Below, one piece after another: positions 14,479-22,062 of a DNA stretch of 34,593 bases (position 1 is the stretch's first letter; each line of letters opens with the position of its first letter). The stretch spans positions 1 to 34,593 of the forward strand of contig VBEG01000040.1 in the NCBI GenBank assembly GCA_005882115.1. Reading direction: 5' to 3'. Made by a program: the position numbers and the translations under genes. The notes under the pieces were generated by a model. It saw only the letters and a program-made list of their open reading frames with translations, had not been told where the DNA came from and did not search any database. Origin of the DNA: Chloroflexota bacterium. Its GTDB lineage: Bacteria; Chloroflexota; Dormibacteria; Dormibacterales; Dormibacteraceae.

Positions 14479-15286
14479 ACGTATCGATCATCGGCTTAAA
14501 GAACGCGGCGATCTCGGCCCCGATCCTGTCGACGTCGTACTCGCCGAGGCTCGCCACGTCCGCCGAAACCGTCGCGCGTTGGGCCGCCGCGGCGGCGTCG
14601 TCGCCGGCGGCCTCGGCGTCGAGCTGCTTGCCGTAGTCCGCCACGAACTTCGTGAGGACCGTGGTCATGTCATGTAAGTCAACCGGAAATCCGGGCGAGG
14701 TCGAAAGCGCGGCCGCCGTCTCGATGTCCGTCTTCATGTTGCCCAGCGTGGAGTGTGCGTTGGTCATGTCACCCGCCAACGCCTGGGCGTTCAGGTCACG
14801 GAGGTTGGCAAGACCGGCGTAAAGCGCGCGCCAGAAGCGCCCATGCAAGACCTCGTATGCGGCCACGACCCTGGCGACCGCGAGCGCGCGCCGAGCATGT
14901 GCTACGCGAGCCGATTCACGGTCCAGGCCACTGCCACCTACAAGCATCAACCAACGCTGATCGCTGAGACGTCGCTCACTTGCGCCGAGAGAGGCGTCGT
15001 CTTCGTTGATCATCTGCACGGCCAGCTGCGAGTTGGCGACCGATCTTTCGGCCAGGATGAGCGCCTGCTTCGCATCGAAGGACCCGCTGCCGTTGAGCGT
15101 TGTTAACTGGATGTTGATGTCACTGAACGTGGAGTTCAAAGTGTTCTGGTGTGAGACGACTGTGTTCAGCGTTCGCTCCGCGCCCGTGATGCGATCACCC
15201 GCAAGGGCAAATCCAAGCGCGCCATAGCCGATGATTCCGAGAGTCAGGATGGCGATGGCCGCGATCTCGATCCGTTTCCGCAGCAC
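14447..15286 (-). CDS. Membrane-anchored helical protein of unknown function
   Basis: The likely 279-aa product begins at GTG 15286 with MLRKRIEIAAIAILTLGIIG, a basic start followed by one membrane helix (about 6-27). The rest is predicted extracytoplasmic and almost entirely helical, with heptad-like stretches (AERTLNTVVSHQNTLNSTF, a SVANSQLAVQM segment, and a C-terminal FKPMIDTFNSEIAAATA). No enzyme motif is seen. The frame stays open upstream to 15646, but that part is antisense to recG and low in hydrophobic pattern, so it was excluded. The divergent recG ATG is 28 nt away. It resembles periplasmic sensor or scaffold domains, but no function can be assigned. Confidence 0.6.
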   Translation of the reverse strand: MLRKRIEIAAIAILTLGIIGYGALGFALAGDRITGAERTLNTVVSHQNTLNSTFSDINIQLTTLNGSGSFDAKQALILAERSVANSQLAVQMINEDDASLGASERRLSDQRWLMLVGGSGLDRESARVAHARRALAVARVVAAYEVLHGRFWRALYAGLANLRDLNAQALAGDMTNAHSTLGNMKTDIETAAALSTSPGFPVDLHDMTTVLTKFVADYGKQLDAEAAGDDAAAAAQRATVSADVASLGEYDVDRIGAEIAAFFKPMIDTFNSEIAAATA

Positions 15287-15314
15287 GAGTGTCGTAAACC
15301 GGAAAATACGATAG

Positions 15315-17393
15315 ATGGCGCTGCTGGTTCTACCGCGCGCGCTTGACGCGTCGGTCGAACAGCTTCCGAACGTCGGACCGCTCAACGCCAAGCGACTCGC
15401 CAAGCTCGGGATCAAAACTGTCCGCGACCTGCTGCTCACGCTCCCGTTCGGGTTCGAGACGTACGGCGGACCGACCGAGATCGCGACGCTCGAGCCAGGG
15501 ACCCAGGCGACCGTGGTCGGAATCGTCACCTCGGTCACAGCAAAGATCACCCGCAACCGGCGCATGAAGCTCACCGAGGCCGTGCTCGGCGACGGCAGCG
15601 GTGGAAAGTTGCGCATCGCCTGGTTCAACCAGATGTACCTGGCCAAGCAGCTTCACAAAGGCGACCGCATCGCGGTGGCCGGCACGGTCAAGCGCGGCTA
15701 CGCGGGATTGCTCGAGATGCAGAACCCGCATCACGAAAAGCTGGCGGCAGACGAAGAGGTGCAGCCGTCACGGGTGGGCGGACTCATGCCCAAGTACCAC
15801 CTCGTCGATGGCTTGACGAGTCGCCGCATCGCAAGCTGGGTCTCGTCGGCTCTTCCACTCGCCGACCACATCGAAGACCTGCTGCCTGAGGAGGTCCGTG
15901 CTCCGCACCACCTGCTCGGCGTCGTCGAGGCCGTGCAGCGAGGTCACCGCCCCGAGGGCGATGCCGAGTTCCGGGAGGCGAGGCGACGCATGGCCTTCGC
16001 CGAGCTGTTCGAGCTCCAGGCCGCGTTCGCGACGATGCGCGCCAACATCGCGCTGGAGCCCGCGACGAAGATCCCGTACCGCCAGGACGTGATCGACGCC
16101 TTCAAGACCGGTCTCGGATTTGACCTCACGACCGCGCAGAGAAAAGCCACGTGGGACGCATTCAAGGACATGGACCGGGCGGTGCCGATGAACCGGCTGC
16201 TCGACGGAGATGTCGGGTCGGGGAAGACCGCGGTGGCCGCTGCGTGCGCCGCGATGGTGCACGCCGCGGGAATGCAGTCGGTGGTGATGGCTCCGACCGA
16301 GATCCTCGCGAGACAGCATCTCCGCCGCTTCCGCGCCTACCTCGAGGCCAGCTTCCCGGACCTCCGTGTGGAGCTGCTCGTCAGCGGTCTGGGCGCGCCC
16401 GAGCGCAGGCGCGTACGAACCGCTGCGGCTTCGGGCCACTGCGCCCTGGTTGTCGGTACTCACGCGTTGATCGAAGACGATGTCGAGTTCGCCAACCTCG
16501 GTCTCGCCGTGGTCGACGAGCAGCATCGCTTTGGCACACGCCAGCGTGAGCTCTTGCGGGCCAAGGGCCAGGGCCGTCCGCATTTCCTGGCCATGACCGC
16601 AACCCCGATCCCGCGGACGCTGGCGCTGGCGTCATACGGCGAGATGACGCTGTCGGTCATCGACGAGATGCCACCGGGACGGACGCCTGTGGAGACCGAG
16701 GTCATCGAACCTGACGAACGAGACCGGGCGTACGACCTTGTGCGTGCTGAGATACGCGCCGGACATCAGGCCTTTGTGATCTGCCCGCTGATCGAGGAGT
16801 CCGAGGTCCTTGCCGCGAAGTCGGCGACGGCAGAGTACGAACGACTCAAGAAAGAGGTGTTCACAGACCTGGAGCTTGGGCTGATCCATGGTCGTCTCAA
16901 GGAAAAAGACGACGTGATGCAGCGCTTCGTGGCGGGTGAGATCCAGGTGTTGGTCGCGACGGCCGTGGTCGAGGTCGGTGTCGATGTGCCGAACGCGACC
17001 GTGATGATGATCGAGGGAGCGGAACGCTTCGGACTGGCGCAGCTGCACCAGTTTCGAGGGCGCGTGGGGCGAGGTTCGGCGGCGAGCCGGTGCCTTCTCC
17101 TGTCCTCTGATACGACGGAGTCGAGCCTGGAGCGCCTGACGCTCCTGACGAGGATCGCGGACGGCTTCACGCTCGCGGAAGAAGACATGCGCATCCGCGG
17201 CATGGGCGAGTTGATGGGCGCGCGTCAGCACGGCATGTCGGACGCAGCGATGGAGTCGTTGCGGACACCTGAGCTGTTGAGCGAGGTCCGCCAGGAGGCG
17301 GAGCGGGTCCTGGCGTCAGACCCTGGGTTCGAGCACCATCCGTTGCTCAAGGCGGCAGTTGCGCGTCGCCTGGAGCTGACATCGATCAGCTAG
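15315..17393 (+). CDS. recG: ATP-dependent DNA helicase RecG
   Basis: RecG remodels stalled replication forks and branched DNA. The 692-aa protein has an N-terminal wedge/OB region (about 15-190, with NVGPLNAKRLAKLGI, a helix-hairpin-like segment). The SF2 helicase core follows: Walker A GDVGSGKT (298-305), MAPTEILARQH, DEQH box (401-404), MTATPIPRTLAL, and the C-terminal VEVGVDVPNATVMMIEGAER and LHQFRGRVGRG motifs. The length is typical. ATG 15315 gives a short but acceptable N-terminus. The gene is divergent from the unknown membrane-anchored protein and is followed after 15 nt by selD. Confidence 0.96.
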   Translation: MALLVLPRALDASVEQLPNVGPLNAKRLAKLGIKTVRDLLLTLPFGFETYGGPTEIATLEPGTQATVVGIVTSVTAKITRNRRMKLTEAVLGDGSGGKLRIAWFNQMYLAKQLHKGDRIAVAGTVKRGYAGLLEMQNPHHEKLAADEEVQPSRVGGLMPKYHLVDGLTSRRIASWVSSALPLADHIEDLLPEEVRAPHHLLGVVEAVQRGHRPEGDAEFREARRRMAFAELFELQAAFATMRANIALEPATKIPYRQDVIDAFKTGLGFDLTTAQRKATWDAFKDMDRAVPMNRLLDGDVGSGKTAVAAACAAMVHAAGMQSVVMAPTEILARQHLRRFRAYLEASFPDLRVELLVSGLGAPERRRVRTAAASGHCALVVGTHALIEDDVEFANLGLAVVDEQHRFGTRQRELLRAKGQGRPHFLAMTATPIPRTLALASYGEMTLSVIDEMPPGRTPVETEVIEPDERDRAYDLVRAEIRAGHQAFVICPLIEESEVLAAKSATAEYERLKKEVFTDLELGLIHGRLKEKDDVMQRFVAGEIQVLVATAVVEVGVDVPNATVMMIEGAERFGLAQLHQFRGRVGRGSAASRCLLLSSDTTESSLERLTLLTRIADGFTLAEEDMRIRGMGELMGARQHGMSDAAMESLRTPELLSEVRQEAERVLASDPGFEHHPLLKAAVARRLELTSIS

Positions 17394-17408
17394 GTCGATA
17401 CTAACCAG

Positions 17409-18428
17409 GTGACCGAACAGCTTTCCGCGATGCGCTTGACCGAATACAGCCATGGCGCCGGGTGCGCTTGCAAGCTCAGCCCGGTCGAGCTTGGTCAGAT
17501 ACTCGGCGCGCTCCCGCCGGTCATCGACCCCAACGTCCTGCACGCCTCGGCGTCCAGAGATGACGCGGCTGTGTACAGAATCGCGCCCGACCGCGCGCTC
17601 GTCGCCACCGTCGATTTCTTCACGCCCATCGTCGACGACCCGTTCGAGTTTGGGGCGATCGCGGCGGCCAACGCGCTGAGCGACGTCTATGTGGTCGGAG
17701 CGCAGCCGCTCTTCGCCCTCGGGATCACTGCATTCCCACGCGACAAGCTCGGCACCGGACTGCTGGACCGGATCGTGCAGGGAGGCGCGGGCAAGCTTGG
17801 AGAGGCCGGCGTCGCGGTCGTCGGCGGACACTCGGTGGACGACCCCGAGCCGAAGTTCGGCTACGCGGTCATCGGCGAGGTGCACCCCGACCGCGTGATC
17901 GGTCACGAAGGCGCGAGTGCGGGCGATGTCCTCTTCCTGACCAAGCCGCTGTGCTCCGGTCTCGTCACGACCGCCGTCAAGCGCGGATTGTGTCCTCCCA
18001 CTCTGGAACGGCAGGCGGTCGACGTGATGATGACTCTGAACCGTGAGGCGGCAGGGGCCATGATCGGCGCCAGCGCGACGGCAGCCACAGACGTGACCGG
18101 TTTCGGTCTGATTGGACACCTGGTCAACCTGGCTGGCGGTGCGGACATCGAGTTCACCGCGGTGCCGTTCCTGGACGGCGTCCGCGAGCTCGCGGATCTG
18201 GACTTCTTCCCGTCGGGCAGCCGTCGCAACCACGCCGCGTACCGAGACGCGGTCGACTGGAACGGGTTGCCGGAGGTCGAGCAGCTGATGCTGTGCGACG
18301 CGCAGACCAGCGGCGGGCTGCTCGTCGCGATTCCGTCCCGCCGTGCGGAGACCTTCGCGCGCGAGCTGCCATCAGCGCGCAGGATCGGCGTAATGCGAGG
18401 CGACGGAAAGATCCGCGTCAGGGGTTAG
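17409..18428 (+). CDS. selD: Selenide, water dikinase (selenophosphate synthetase)
   Basis: SelD makes selenophosphate from selenide and ATP, the donor for selenocysteine, selenouridine or selenium cofactors. The glycine-rich N-terminus GAGCACKLSP places catalytic Cys19 and Lys22 where E. coli has Cys17 and Lys20; the enzyme uses Cys, not Sec. SRDDAAVY, the ATVDFFTPIVDDP metal/ATP motif, NALSDVYVVGAQPLFALG and VVGGHSVDDPEPKFG follow, and the C-terminal half has TDVTGFGLIGHL and CDAQTSGGLL. The 339-aa length is usual. GTG 17409 lies 6 nt after GATACT, so the transcript may be leaderless. No selA, selB or ybbB is in the window. The stop is directly followed by rsmD. Confidence 0.95.
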   Translation: MTEQLSAMRLTEYSHGAGCACKLSPVELGQILGALPPVIDPNVLHASASRDDAAVYRIAPDRALVATVDFFTPIVDDPFEFGAIAAANALSDVYVVGAQPLFALGITAFPRDKLGTGLLDRIVQGGAGKLGEAGVAVVGGHSVDDPEPKFGYAVIGEVHPDRVIGHEGASAGDVLFLTKPLCSGLVTTAVKRGLCPPTLERQAVDVMMTLNREAAGAMIGASATAATDVTGFGLIGHLVNLAGGADIEFTAVPFLDGVRELADLDFFPSGSRRNHAAYRDAVDWNGLPEVEQLMLCDAQTSGGLLVAIPSRRAETFARELPSARRIGVMRGDGKIRVRG

Positions 18429-18968
18429 ATGTCCAGGCTGCGTGTGGCGGGGGGAGAGGCACGCGGCCGCAAGCTCAAGGCGCCCAAAAACATCCGGCCG
18501 ACACAGGGGATGGTCAAGCAGGCGATCTTCAACATGGTCGGGCCGAGGATCGATGCCGCCGCCGTGCTCGACCTGTTTGCGGGATCCGGCGCCCTTGGCA
18601 TCGAGGCCTTGTCACGTGGCGCGGCGCGGGTCACCTTCGTGGACCAGCAGCCCCGCGGTCTTGCTATCCTGCGCCAGAACTTGGACGCGCTCGGCTTCAA
18701 GGAACGCGCACATCTTGTCCGCGCTGACGTCGTGCGCTGGCTCGACGCCTCCCCAGACGCCATCAAATCCGCCGACTTCGTTTTCCTCGACCCGCCCTAC
18801 GACGATGTCGTTCTCGATCGGGCGCTGAAGGTCCTGGATCGCGAGGTGGCCGGAGCAACGGTCCTCGCCGAACACTCGCGACGCCGGCCGCTGCCGGACT
18901 TGGCGCGGTTGCGCGTCGACAGGCAGCGCCGTTACGGCGACACCCTCGTCACGGTCCTTCATATCTAA
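18429..18968 (+). CDS. rsmD: 16S rRNA (guanine(966)-N(2))-methyltransferase RsmD
   Basis: RsmD methylates G966 of 16S rRNA (E. coli numbering) with S-adenosylmethionine. The 179-aa protein starts MSRLRVAGGEARGRKLKAP and has TQGMVKQAIFNM, the SAM-binding motif VLDLFAGSGALGIEALSRGA, VDQQPRG, and the catalytic motif DPPYDD. Length and order are typical. The ATG follows the selD stop without spacing and the stop TAA abuts the coaD ATG. The rsmD-coaD pairing is a common bacterial arrangement. Confidence 0.95.
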   Translation: MSRLRVAGGEARGRKLKAPKNIRPTQGMVKQAIFNMVGPRIDAAAVLDLFAGSGALGIEALSRGAARVTFVDQQPRGLAILRQNLDALGFKERAHLVRADVVRWLDASPDAIKSADFVFLDPPYDDVVLDRALKVLDREVAGATVLAEHSRRRPLPDLARLRVDRQRRYGDTLVTVLHI

Positions 18969-19478
18969 ATGGCGCGAAATCCGAACCAGCCGCCCAACTC
19001 CAAGATCGCGGTCTACCCCGGAAGCTTTGATCCGTTCACCAACGGCCACCTGGACGTGGTCGATCGCGCGCTTGCGATCTTCGACACGGTCATCGTCGCG
19101 GTCGCGGCGAATCCCGAAAAAAGGCAGCCGCTGTTCACCGTCGAGGAACGCCTCGACCTGATCCGCGCGTCGGTCACCGGACGCGATCGGGTCGAGGTCG
19201 CGAGCTACAGGGGGCTGACGGTCGAATACGCCCGCTCTCGCGGTGCAAGGACGCTGGTCAAGGGGCTACGCGCCTACTCGGACTTCGACGCCGAGCTCCA
19301 GCAGGCCCTCATGAACCGCAAGCTGGCGCCAGACGTCCACACCGTCTTCTTGATGTCCAGCTTCGCGCACATCTTCGTCTCGTCAAGTATCTTGAAGGAC
19401 ATCGCAAGCTATGGCGGCAAGGTCTCCGACCTGGTGCCGCCGCCAGTCGCGAGGGCGTTGAAGGAGAAGTTCAGATAA
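18969..19478 (+). CDS. coaD: Pantetheine-phosphate adenylyltransferase
   Basis: CoaD catalyses the penultimate step of coenzyme A synthesis, adenylating 4'-phosphopantetheine. The 169-aa protein has the nucleotidyltransferase T/HxGH motif in YPGSFDPFTNGHLDV, LVKGLRAYSDFDAELQQALM and the ATP-binding VSSSILKDIASYGG that replaces the usual ISS(S/T)xxKE. The first Arg of the RGLRA motif is Lys here, a mild change. An N-terminal extension of about ten polar residues precedes the first strand. It abuts rsmD, and its stop TAA overlaps an ATA codon that appears to start the next gene. Confidence 0.95.
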   Translation: MARNPNQPPNSKIAVYPGSFDPFTNGHLDVVDRALAIFDTVIVAVAANPEKRQPLFTVEERLDLIRASVTGRDRVEVASYRGLTVEYARSRGARTLVKGLRAYSDFDAELQQALMNRKLAPDVHTVFLMSSFAHIFVSSSILKDIASYGGKVSDLVPPPVARALKEKFR

Positions 19479-19960
19479 AGGTCGACGAGCTGCTGGACCG
19501 TATCGAGTACCTGATCCAGAACGCGCGCCATGTCCCGCTTTCGACTCAGGTCATGGTCAACGAGGACGAAATGATGGAGCTGATCGACCAGATCCGCTTC
19601 AACCTTCCTGACGAGATCAAGCAGGCGAACTGGACCGTCTCCGAGCAGCAGCGGATCATGACCGAGGCCCACGCCGAGGCTGCACGCACGATGTCGCGCG
19701 CCAACGAGAGGGCGGAGGAGACTGCTTCGGAGCACGAGATCCTGCGCCGCGCCGAGCGACACTCGGCGCAGGTCGTGAAGGACGCGCAAACGAAGGCGGA
19801 CCAGATCGTCCGCGACGCCGAGGGCTACGCGCTCGAGCAGCTGAAGCAGCTCGAAGCGCATCTCGGCCGCACGCTGCAGACGGTGCGGCGGGGGGTCGAG
19901 GCATTGCAGCAGAATCAGCCCGCCAACGGGGAGACCGCGGACCAGGCAGCCGAACGCTAG
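19475..19960 (+). CDS. DivIVA-like coiled-coil protein; probable ATA start overlapping the coaD stop
   Basis: The product is mainly a long charged coiled coil (about residues 60-145: RIMTEAHAEAARTMSRANER and on), resembling DivIVA/ATP-synthase-b-like hypothetical proteins encoded near coaD-rpmF in Firmicutes and Chloroflexota. Its N-terminus KVDELLDRIEYLIQNARHVP followed by LSTQVMVNEDEMMELID matches the family start. However, the first ATG/GTG/TTG in frame is ATG 19553, 26 codons into this conserved part, and none occurs upstream. The only candidate at the right place is ATA 19475, which overlaps the coaD stop as ATAA. AAGGAG (19461-19466) sits 8 nt before it, an ideal Shine-Dalgarno distance. 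From ATA the protein is 161 aa. A role in cell division or envelope scaffolding is only inferred. Confidence 0.7.
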   Translation: MKVDELLDRIEYLIQNARHVPLSTQVMVNEDEMMELIDQIRFNLPDEIKQANWTVSEQQRIMTEAHAEAARTMSRANERAEETASEHEILRRAERHSAQVVKDAQTKADQIVRDAEGYALEQLKQLEAHLGRTLQTVRRGVEALQQNQPANGETADQAAER

Positions 19961-19967
19961 GATCCCG

Positions 19968-19973
19968 TAAACT
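19968..19973 (+). promoter_or_regulatory. -10 element TAAACT for rpmF
   Basis: TAAACT lies 9 nt before the rpmF ATG (19983) in the 22-nt gap after the DivIVA-like gene, giving a leader of about 3 nt. A GGGG run follows but no well-spaced Shine-Dalgarno site. Confidence 0.45.
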
Positions 19974-19982
19974 TCCGGGGCC

Positions 19983-20162
19983 ATGGCTCTCCCGAAGGTC
20001 AAGCTGTCCAAATCGAAGAAGGGCCGACGCCGCTCTCACCTAGCGCTCGCGCTGGTCCAGATCCAGCCGTGTCCGAACTGCAAGCGGCCGAAGCAGCCGC
20101 ACGCGATCTGCCGCAACTGCGGTTACTACGCCGGCCGCGAAGTCGTCAAAGCGAAGGAATAG
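19983..20162 (+). CDS. rpmF: 50S ribosomal protein bL32 (zinc-ribbon form)
   Basis: The 59-aa product MALPKVKLSKSKKGRRRSH then runs through a zinc ribbon with CPNC (30-33) and CRNC (43-46) and ends GREVVKAKE. This is a typical bL32 with all four zinc Cys. The N-terminal basic stretch and the central QIQPCPNCKRPKQPHAICR leave no doubt. It is preceded by TAAACT and the predicted transcript has almost no leader. Its stop TAG overlaps an ATA codon that marks the beginning of FabD homology. Confidence 0.95.
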   Translation: MALPKVKLSKSKKGRRRSHLALALVQIQPCPNCKRPKQPHAICRNCGYYAGREVVKAKE

Positions 20163-21079
20163 CGGCGCAGGTCGCGTTCCTGTTTCCAGGCCAGGGCTCG
20201 CAGCAGCCCGGCATGGGATCTGAGCTCCTCGAAGACGCGGAGGTCTCGGCGCTCTGCGATCGGTGCGCTGCCCAGGCCGGCATCGACCTCCGCCACCTGC
20301 TGACGACCGCCGGCGAGGATGAGCTCCGCCTCACGCAGAACGCGCAACCTGCCCTGTGCTTCATGGGCATCGGGCTGACGCGGTTGCTGCGCCGCCGCGG
20401 CGTCGATCCTTCCGCCGCCGCGGGCCACTCGGTCGGGGAATACGCGGCGCTCGCCGCCTCCGAAGCGGTCGATGCGGCCAGTGTGATCAAGGCGGTGGTT
20501 GAGCGCGGCAAGGCGATGGCCGACGCGGCGCCCGCCGGCACCAGCTCGATGGCGGCCGTGCTCGGCCTGGACGCCGAGAAGATCGAGGCGGCGCTCGCGG
20601 GCATCGATGGCGCGTGGCCCGCGAACTACAACACCCCCACCCAGACAGTCATCGCGGGCACGACCGCCGGCCTTGAGCGGGCGGCCCAGGCATTGCAGGC
20701 CGCCGGCGCCAAGCGCGTCATCCCGCTCAACGTCAGCGCCGCGTTTCACACACCACTGATGGCGCCCGCTGCCGAGCGCCTGCGAGCAGCCCTGGACAGG
20801 ATCGAATGGCGGACGCCCCGCATTCCGGTGATGGCGAACCTGACCGGGCGTCAGCATCAGGGCGGAGATCGCATCTCGCACGTCATGGAGATGCAGCTGC
20901 GCTCCCCGGTGCTCTGGGCAGCGTGCGTTGCGTCGCTGGTCGAGTTTAAGTGTGATGCGTTGGTCGAGGTCGGCCCGAAGCGAGCTCTCACGGGCATGCT
21001 GCGCGAGCTGGCGCCTGGCAAGGCGGCGCTTGCGGTGGGGACGCCGGCAGCGGTCCAGGAGTTGGCTATTCCAGTGTAG
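20159..21079 (+). CDS. fabD: Malonyl-CoA-ACP transacylase FabD; probable ATA start
   Basis: FabD loads malonyl groups on acyl carrier protein. The frame shows AFLFPGQGSQQPGMG at its beginning, QPALCFMGIG, the nucleophile motif GHSVGEYAALAA (Ser91), the catalytic His in SAAFHTPLM and VEVGPKRALTGML near the end. Counted from ATA 20159 it is 306 aa, the usual length. No ATG, GTG or TTG occurs where the family starts. The nearest in-frame canonical start (GTG 20069) would add 30 residues that are simply rpmF read in another frame. ATA 20159 overlaps the rpmF stop as ATAG; AAGGA abuts it, closer than ideal. The exact initiation codon is therefore uncertain though the gene is not. Confidence 0.93.
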   Translation: MAAQVAFLFPGQGSQQPGMGSELLEDAEVSALCDRCAAQAGIDLRHLLTTAGEDELRLTQNAQPALCFMGIGLTRLLRRRGVDPSAAAGHSVGEYAALAASEAVDAASVIKAVVERGKAMADAAPAGTSSMAAVLGLDAEKIEAALAGIDGAWPANYNTPTQTVIAGTTAGLERAAQALQAAGAKRVIPLNVSAAFHTPLMAPAAERLRAALDRIEWRTPRIPVMANLTGRQHQGGDRISHVMEMQLRSPVLWAACVASLVEFKCDALVEVGPKRALTGMLRELAPGKAALAVGTPAAVQELAIPV

Positions 21080-21110
21080 GCAACCATGTGTTGCCTGGCA
21101 GGGTTCTGCC
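21079..21110 (+). terminator. Two tandem hairpins after fabD
   Basis: GGCAAC-CATGT-GTTGCC (21079-21095) and GGCAG-GGTT-CTGCC (21097-21110) form two adjacent perfect stems right after the fabD stop. There is no T-run, so they are terminator-like or RNA-stabilising rather than a classical intrinsic terminator. Confidence 0.4.
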
Positions 21111-21112
21111 CC

Positions 21113-21143
21113 TTGACTCTGCCTCCAAAACGGGGAGCAGAAT
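21113..21143 (+). promoter_or_regulatory. Possible promoter TTGACT-19-CAGAAT for the ester-cyclase-like gene
   Basis: TTGACT (21113-21118) is close to the -35 consensus; CAGAAT (21138-21143) is the best -10 candidate at 19 bp spacing. The resulting leader would be about 70 nt and ends in a strong GGAGGTGA ribosome binding site before ATG 21223. The spacing is long, so this is tentative. Confidence 0.35.
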
Positions 21144-21222
21144 CGGGTTGTGGTCAGGGGCCCACCGCAAGGCCACGCGACGGTCTACCTGCGCAGATTC
21201 GTGGTTCTCACGGAGGTGAGAT

Positions 21223-21963
21223 ATGAACGCAGGCGTGGTCAAGTCCAGGTACAAGAAGTCAGAGCTGGACAAAGCCATCAAGCAATACAAAGAAACGGCG
21301 TTGCCGGCAATCTCGAGTCACGAAGGCGCTCGCTCGGCTTTTCTGCTCCTCAATCGCGAGACCGGCGACGCGTTGTCGATCGCGATCTATGAGACGGATG
21401 CGTCTGCCAAGGCGTTTGCTCCCAAGGCCGAGAAGCTGATCGCATCTTTCGAGCCCTTCGTGGACAGCGCTGTACAGCCAAAGCGCGAGCTCTATGAGAT
21501 TGCCGCGTCGACCCAGAACGAAGCGAGGGCGATCGTCGAGCGGGGCATCAAGGCCTTCAACGCGCACGACATGGAGGCGATCGCTCGGGACGCCGCGCCC
21601 GACGCCGAATACTTCGCCCCGGGAGACGTGAAGCTGAAAGGCTCGCAGAAGATCAAGGAGTACAACCAGAACTTCGTCACCGCGTTTCCCGACGCTCGGG
21701 TCGAAGCGACGAACACCTTCACGCAGGGCAATCACGTGATCGTCGAAGGGGTGTTCACCGGGACGCACAATGGGATGCTCAAGACGCCGATGGGCGATGT
21801 GCCGGCCACCGGCAAAAAGGTGAGCGGCGAGTTCATCCAGATCTTCGACGTCGATCGAGGGCTGGTGAAGAAGGTGCACATGGTCTACGACCAGGTGCAG
21901 CTGATGACGCAGCTCGGCATGGCTCCCGCGCCGCCGCAGCAGGCGATAAAGACCGGCCGTTAG
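21223..21963 (+). CDS. Ester cyclase (SnoaL-like) protein with an N-terminal ABM-like domain
   Basis: The 246-aa product seems to be a two-domain fusion. Residues ~1-93 (SRYKKSELDKAIKQYKETAL, SSHEGARSAFLLLNRETGDA, LSIAIYETDASAKAF) look like a ferredoxin-like antibiotic-biosynthesis-monooxygenase (ABM) domain. Residues ~97-225 are a SnoaL/NTF2-like ester-cyclase domain (EARAIVERGIKAFNAHDMEA, AAPDAEYFAPGD, FPDARVEATNTF, GVFTGTHNG, GEFIQIFDVDRGLV). Substrate is unknown. It has the best Shine-Dalgarno in the window, GGAGGTGA, 6 nt before ATG 21223, and is flanked by hairpins on both sides. It sits between fabD and acpP, where fabG usually lies, and may be a later insertion. Confidence 0.75.
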   Translation: MNAGVVKSRYKKSELDKAIKQYKETALPAISSHEGARSAFLLLNRETGDALSIAIYETDASAKAFAPKAEKLIASFEPFVDSAVQPKRELYEIAASTQNEARAIVERGIKAFNAHDMEAIARDAAPDAEYFAPGDVKLKGSQKIKEYNQNFVTAFPDARVEATNTFTQGNHVIVEGVFTGTHNGMLKTPMGDVPATGKKVSGEFIQIFDVDRGLVKKVHMVYDQVQLMTQLGMAPAPPQQAIKTGR

Positions 21964-21979
21964 CGGAGTTTGACGGGGT

Positions 21980-22009
21980 GGGGCCGGGGTCGCGAGGAGC
22001 CCCGGCCCC
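21980..22009 (+). terminator. Strong GC hairpin after the ester-cyclase-like gene
   Basis: GGGGCCGGGG (21980-21989) and CCCCGGCCCC (22000-22009) form a perfect 10-bp stem with the loop TCGCGAGGAG, 17 nt after the stop codon. It lacks a T-tract, but its stability and position suggest a transcription end or an mRNA 3' stabiliser. Confidence 0.55.
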
Positions 22010-22047
22010 GTGGTCAGGCCCTGGCCGAGCGAGAAGCCGTGCTCGTG

Positions 22048-22053
22048 TACAGT
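22048..22053 (+). promoter_or_regulatory. -10 element TACAGT for acpP
   Basis: TACAGT, preceded by TG, lies 9 nt upstream of the acpP ATG (22063), and an overlapping TAGACC (22053-22058) is another option. Either predicts a leader of a few nt or none. No -35 consensus and no Shine-Dalgarno site are visible. Confidence 0.45.
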
Positions 22054-22062
22054 AGACCGCGT

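Noticed and set aside
15287-15646. N-terminal extension of the unknown minus-strand protein into recG
   Set aside because: It is antisense to recG, Ser/Pro-rich and not protein-like. A basic residue plus membrane helix starts cleanly at GTG 15286.
19475-19960. A -1 frameshift fusion of CoaD with the DivIVA-like protein instead of a new start
   Set aside because: No slippery heptamer is seen at the junction, both proteins are complete families, and a well-spaced AAGGAG supports separate initiation.
20069-20158. GTG 20069 as the fabD start
   Set aside because: It would add 30 residues that are only rpmF read in another frame, and the 306-aa length from ATA 20159 fits the family.
21086-21226. 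46-codon frame with several Cys between fabD and the ester-cyclase gene, ending ATGA at the next start
   Set aside because: No ribosome binding site, overlaps two hairpins and the putative promoter, and has no conserved pattern visible; probably chance.
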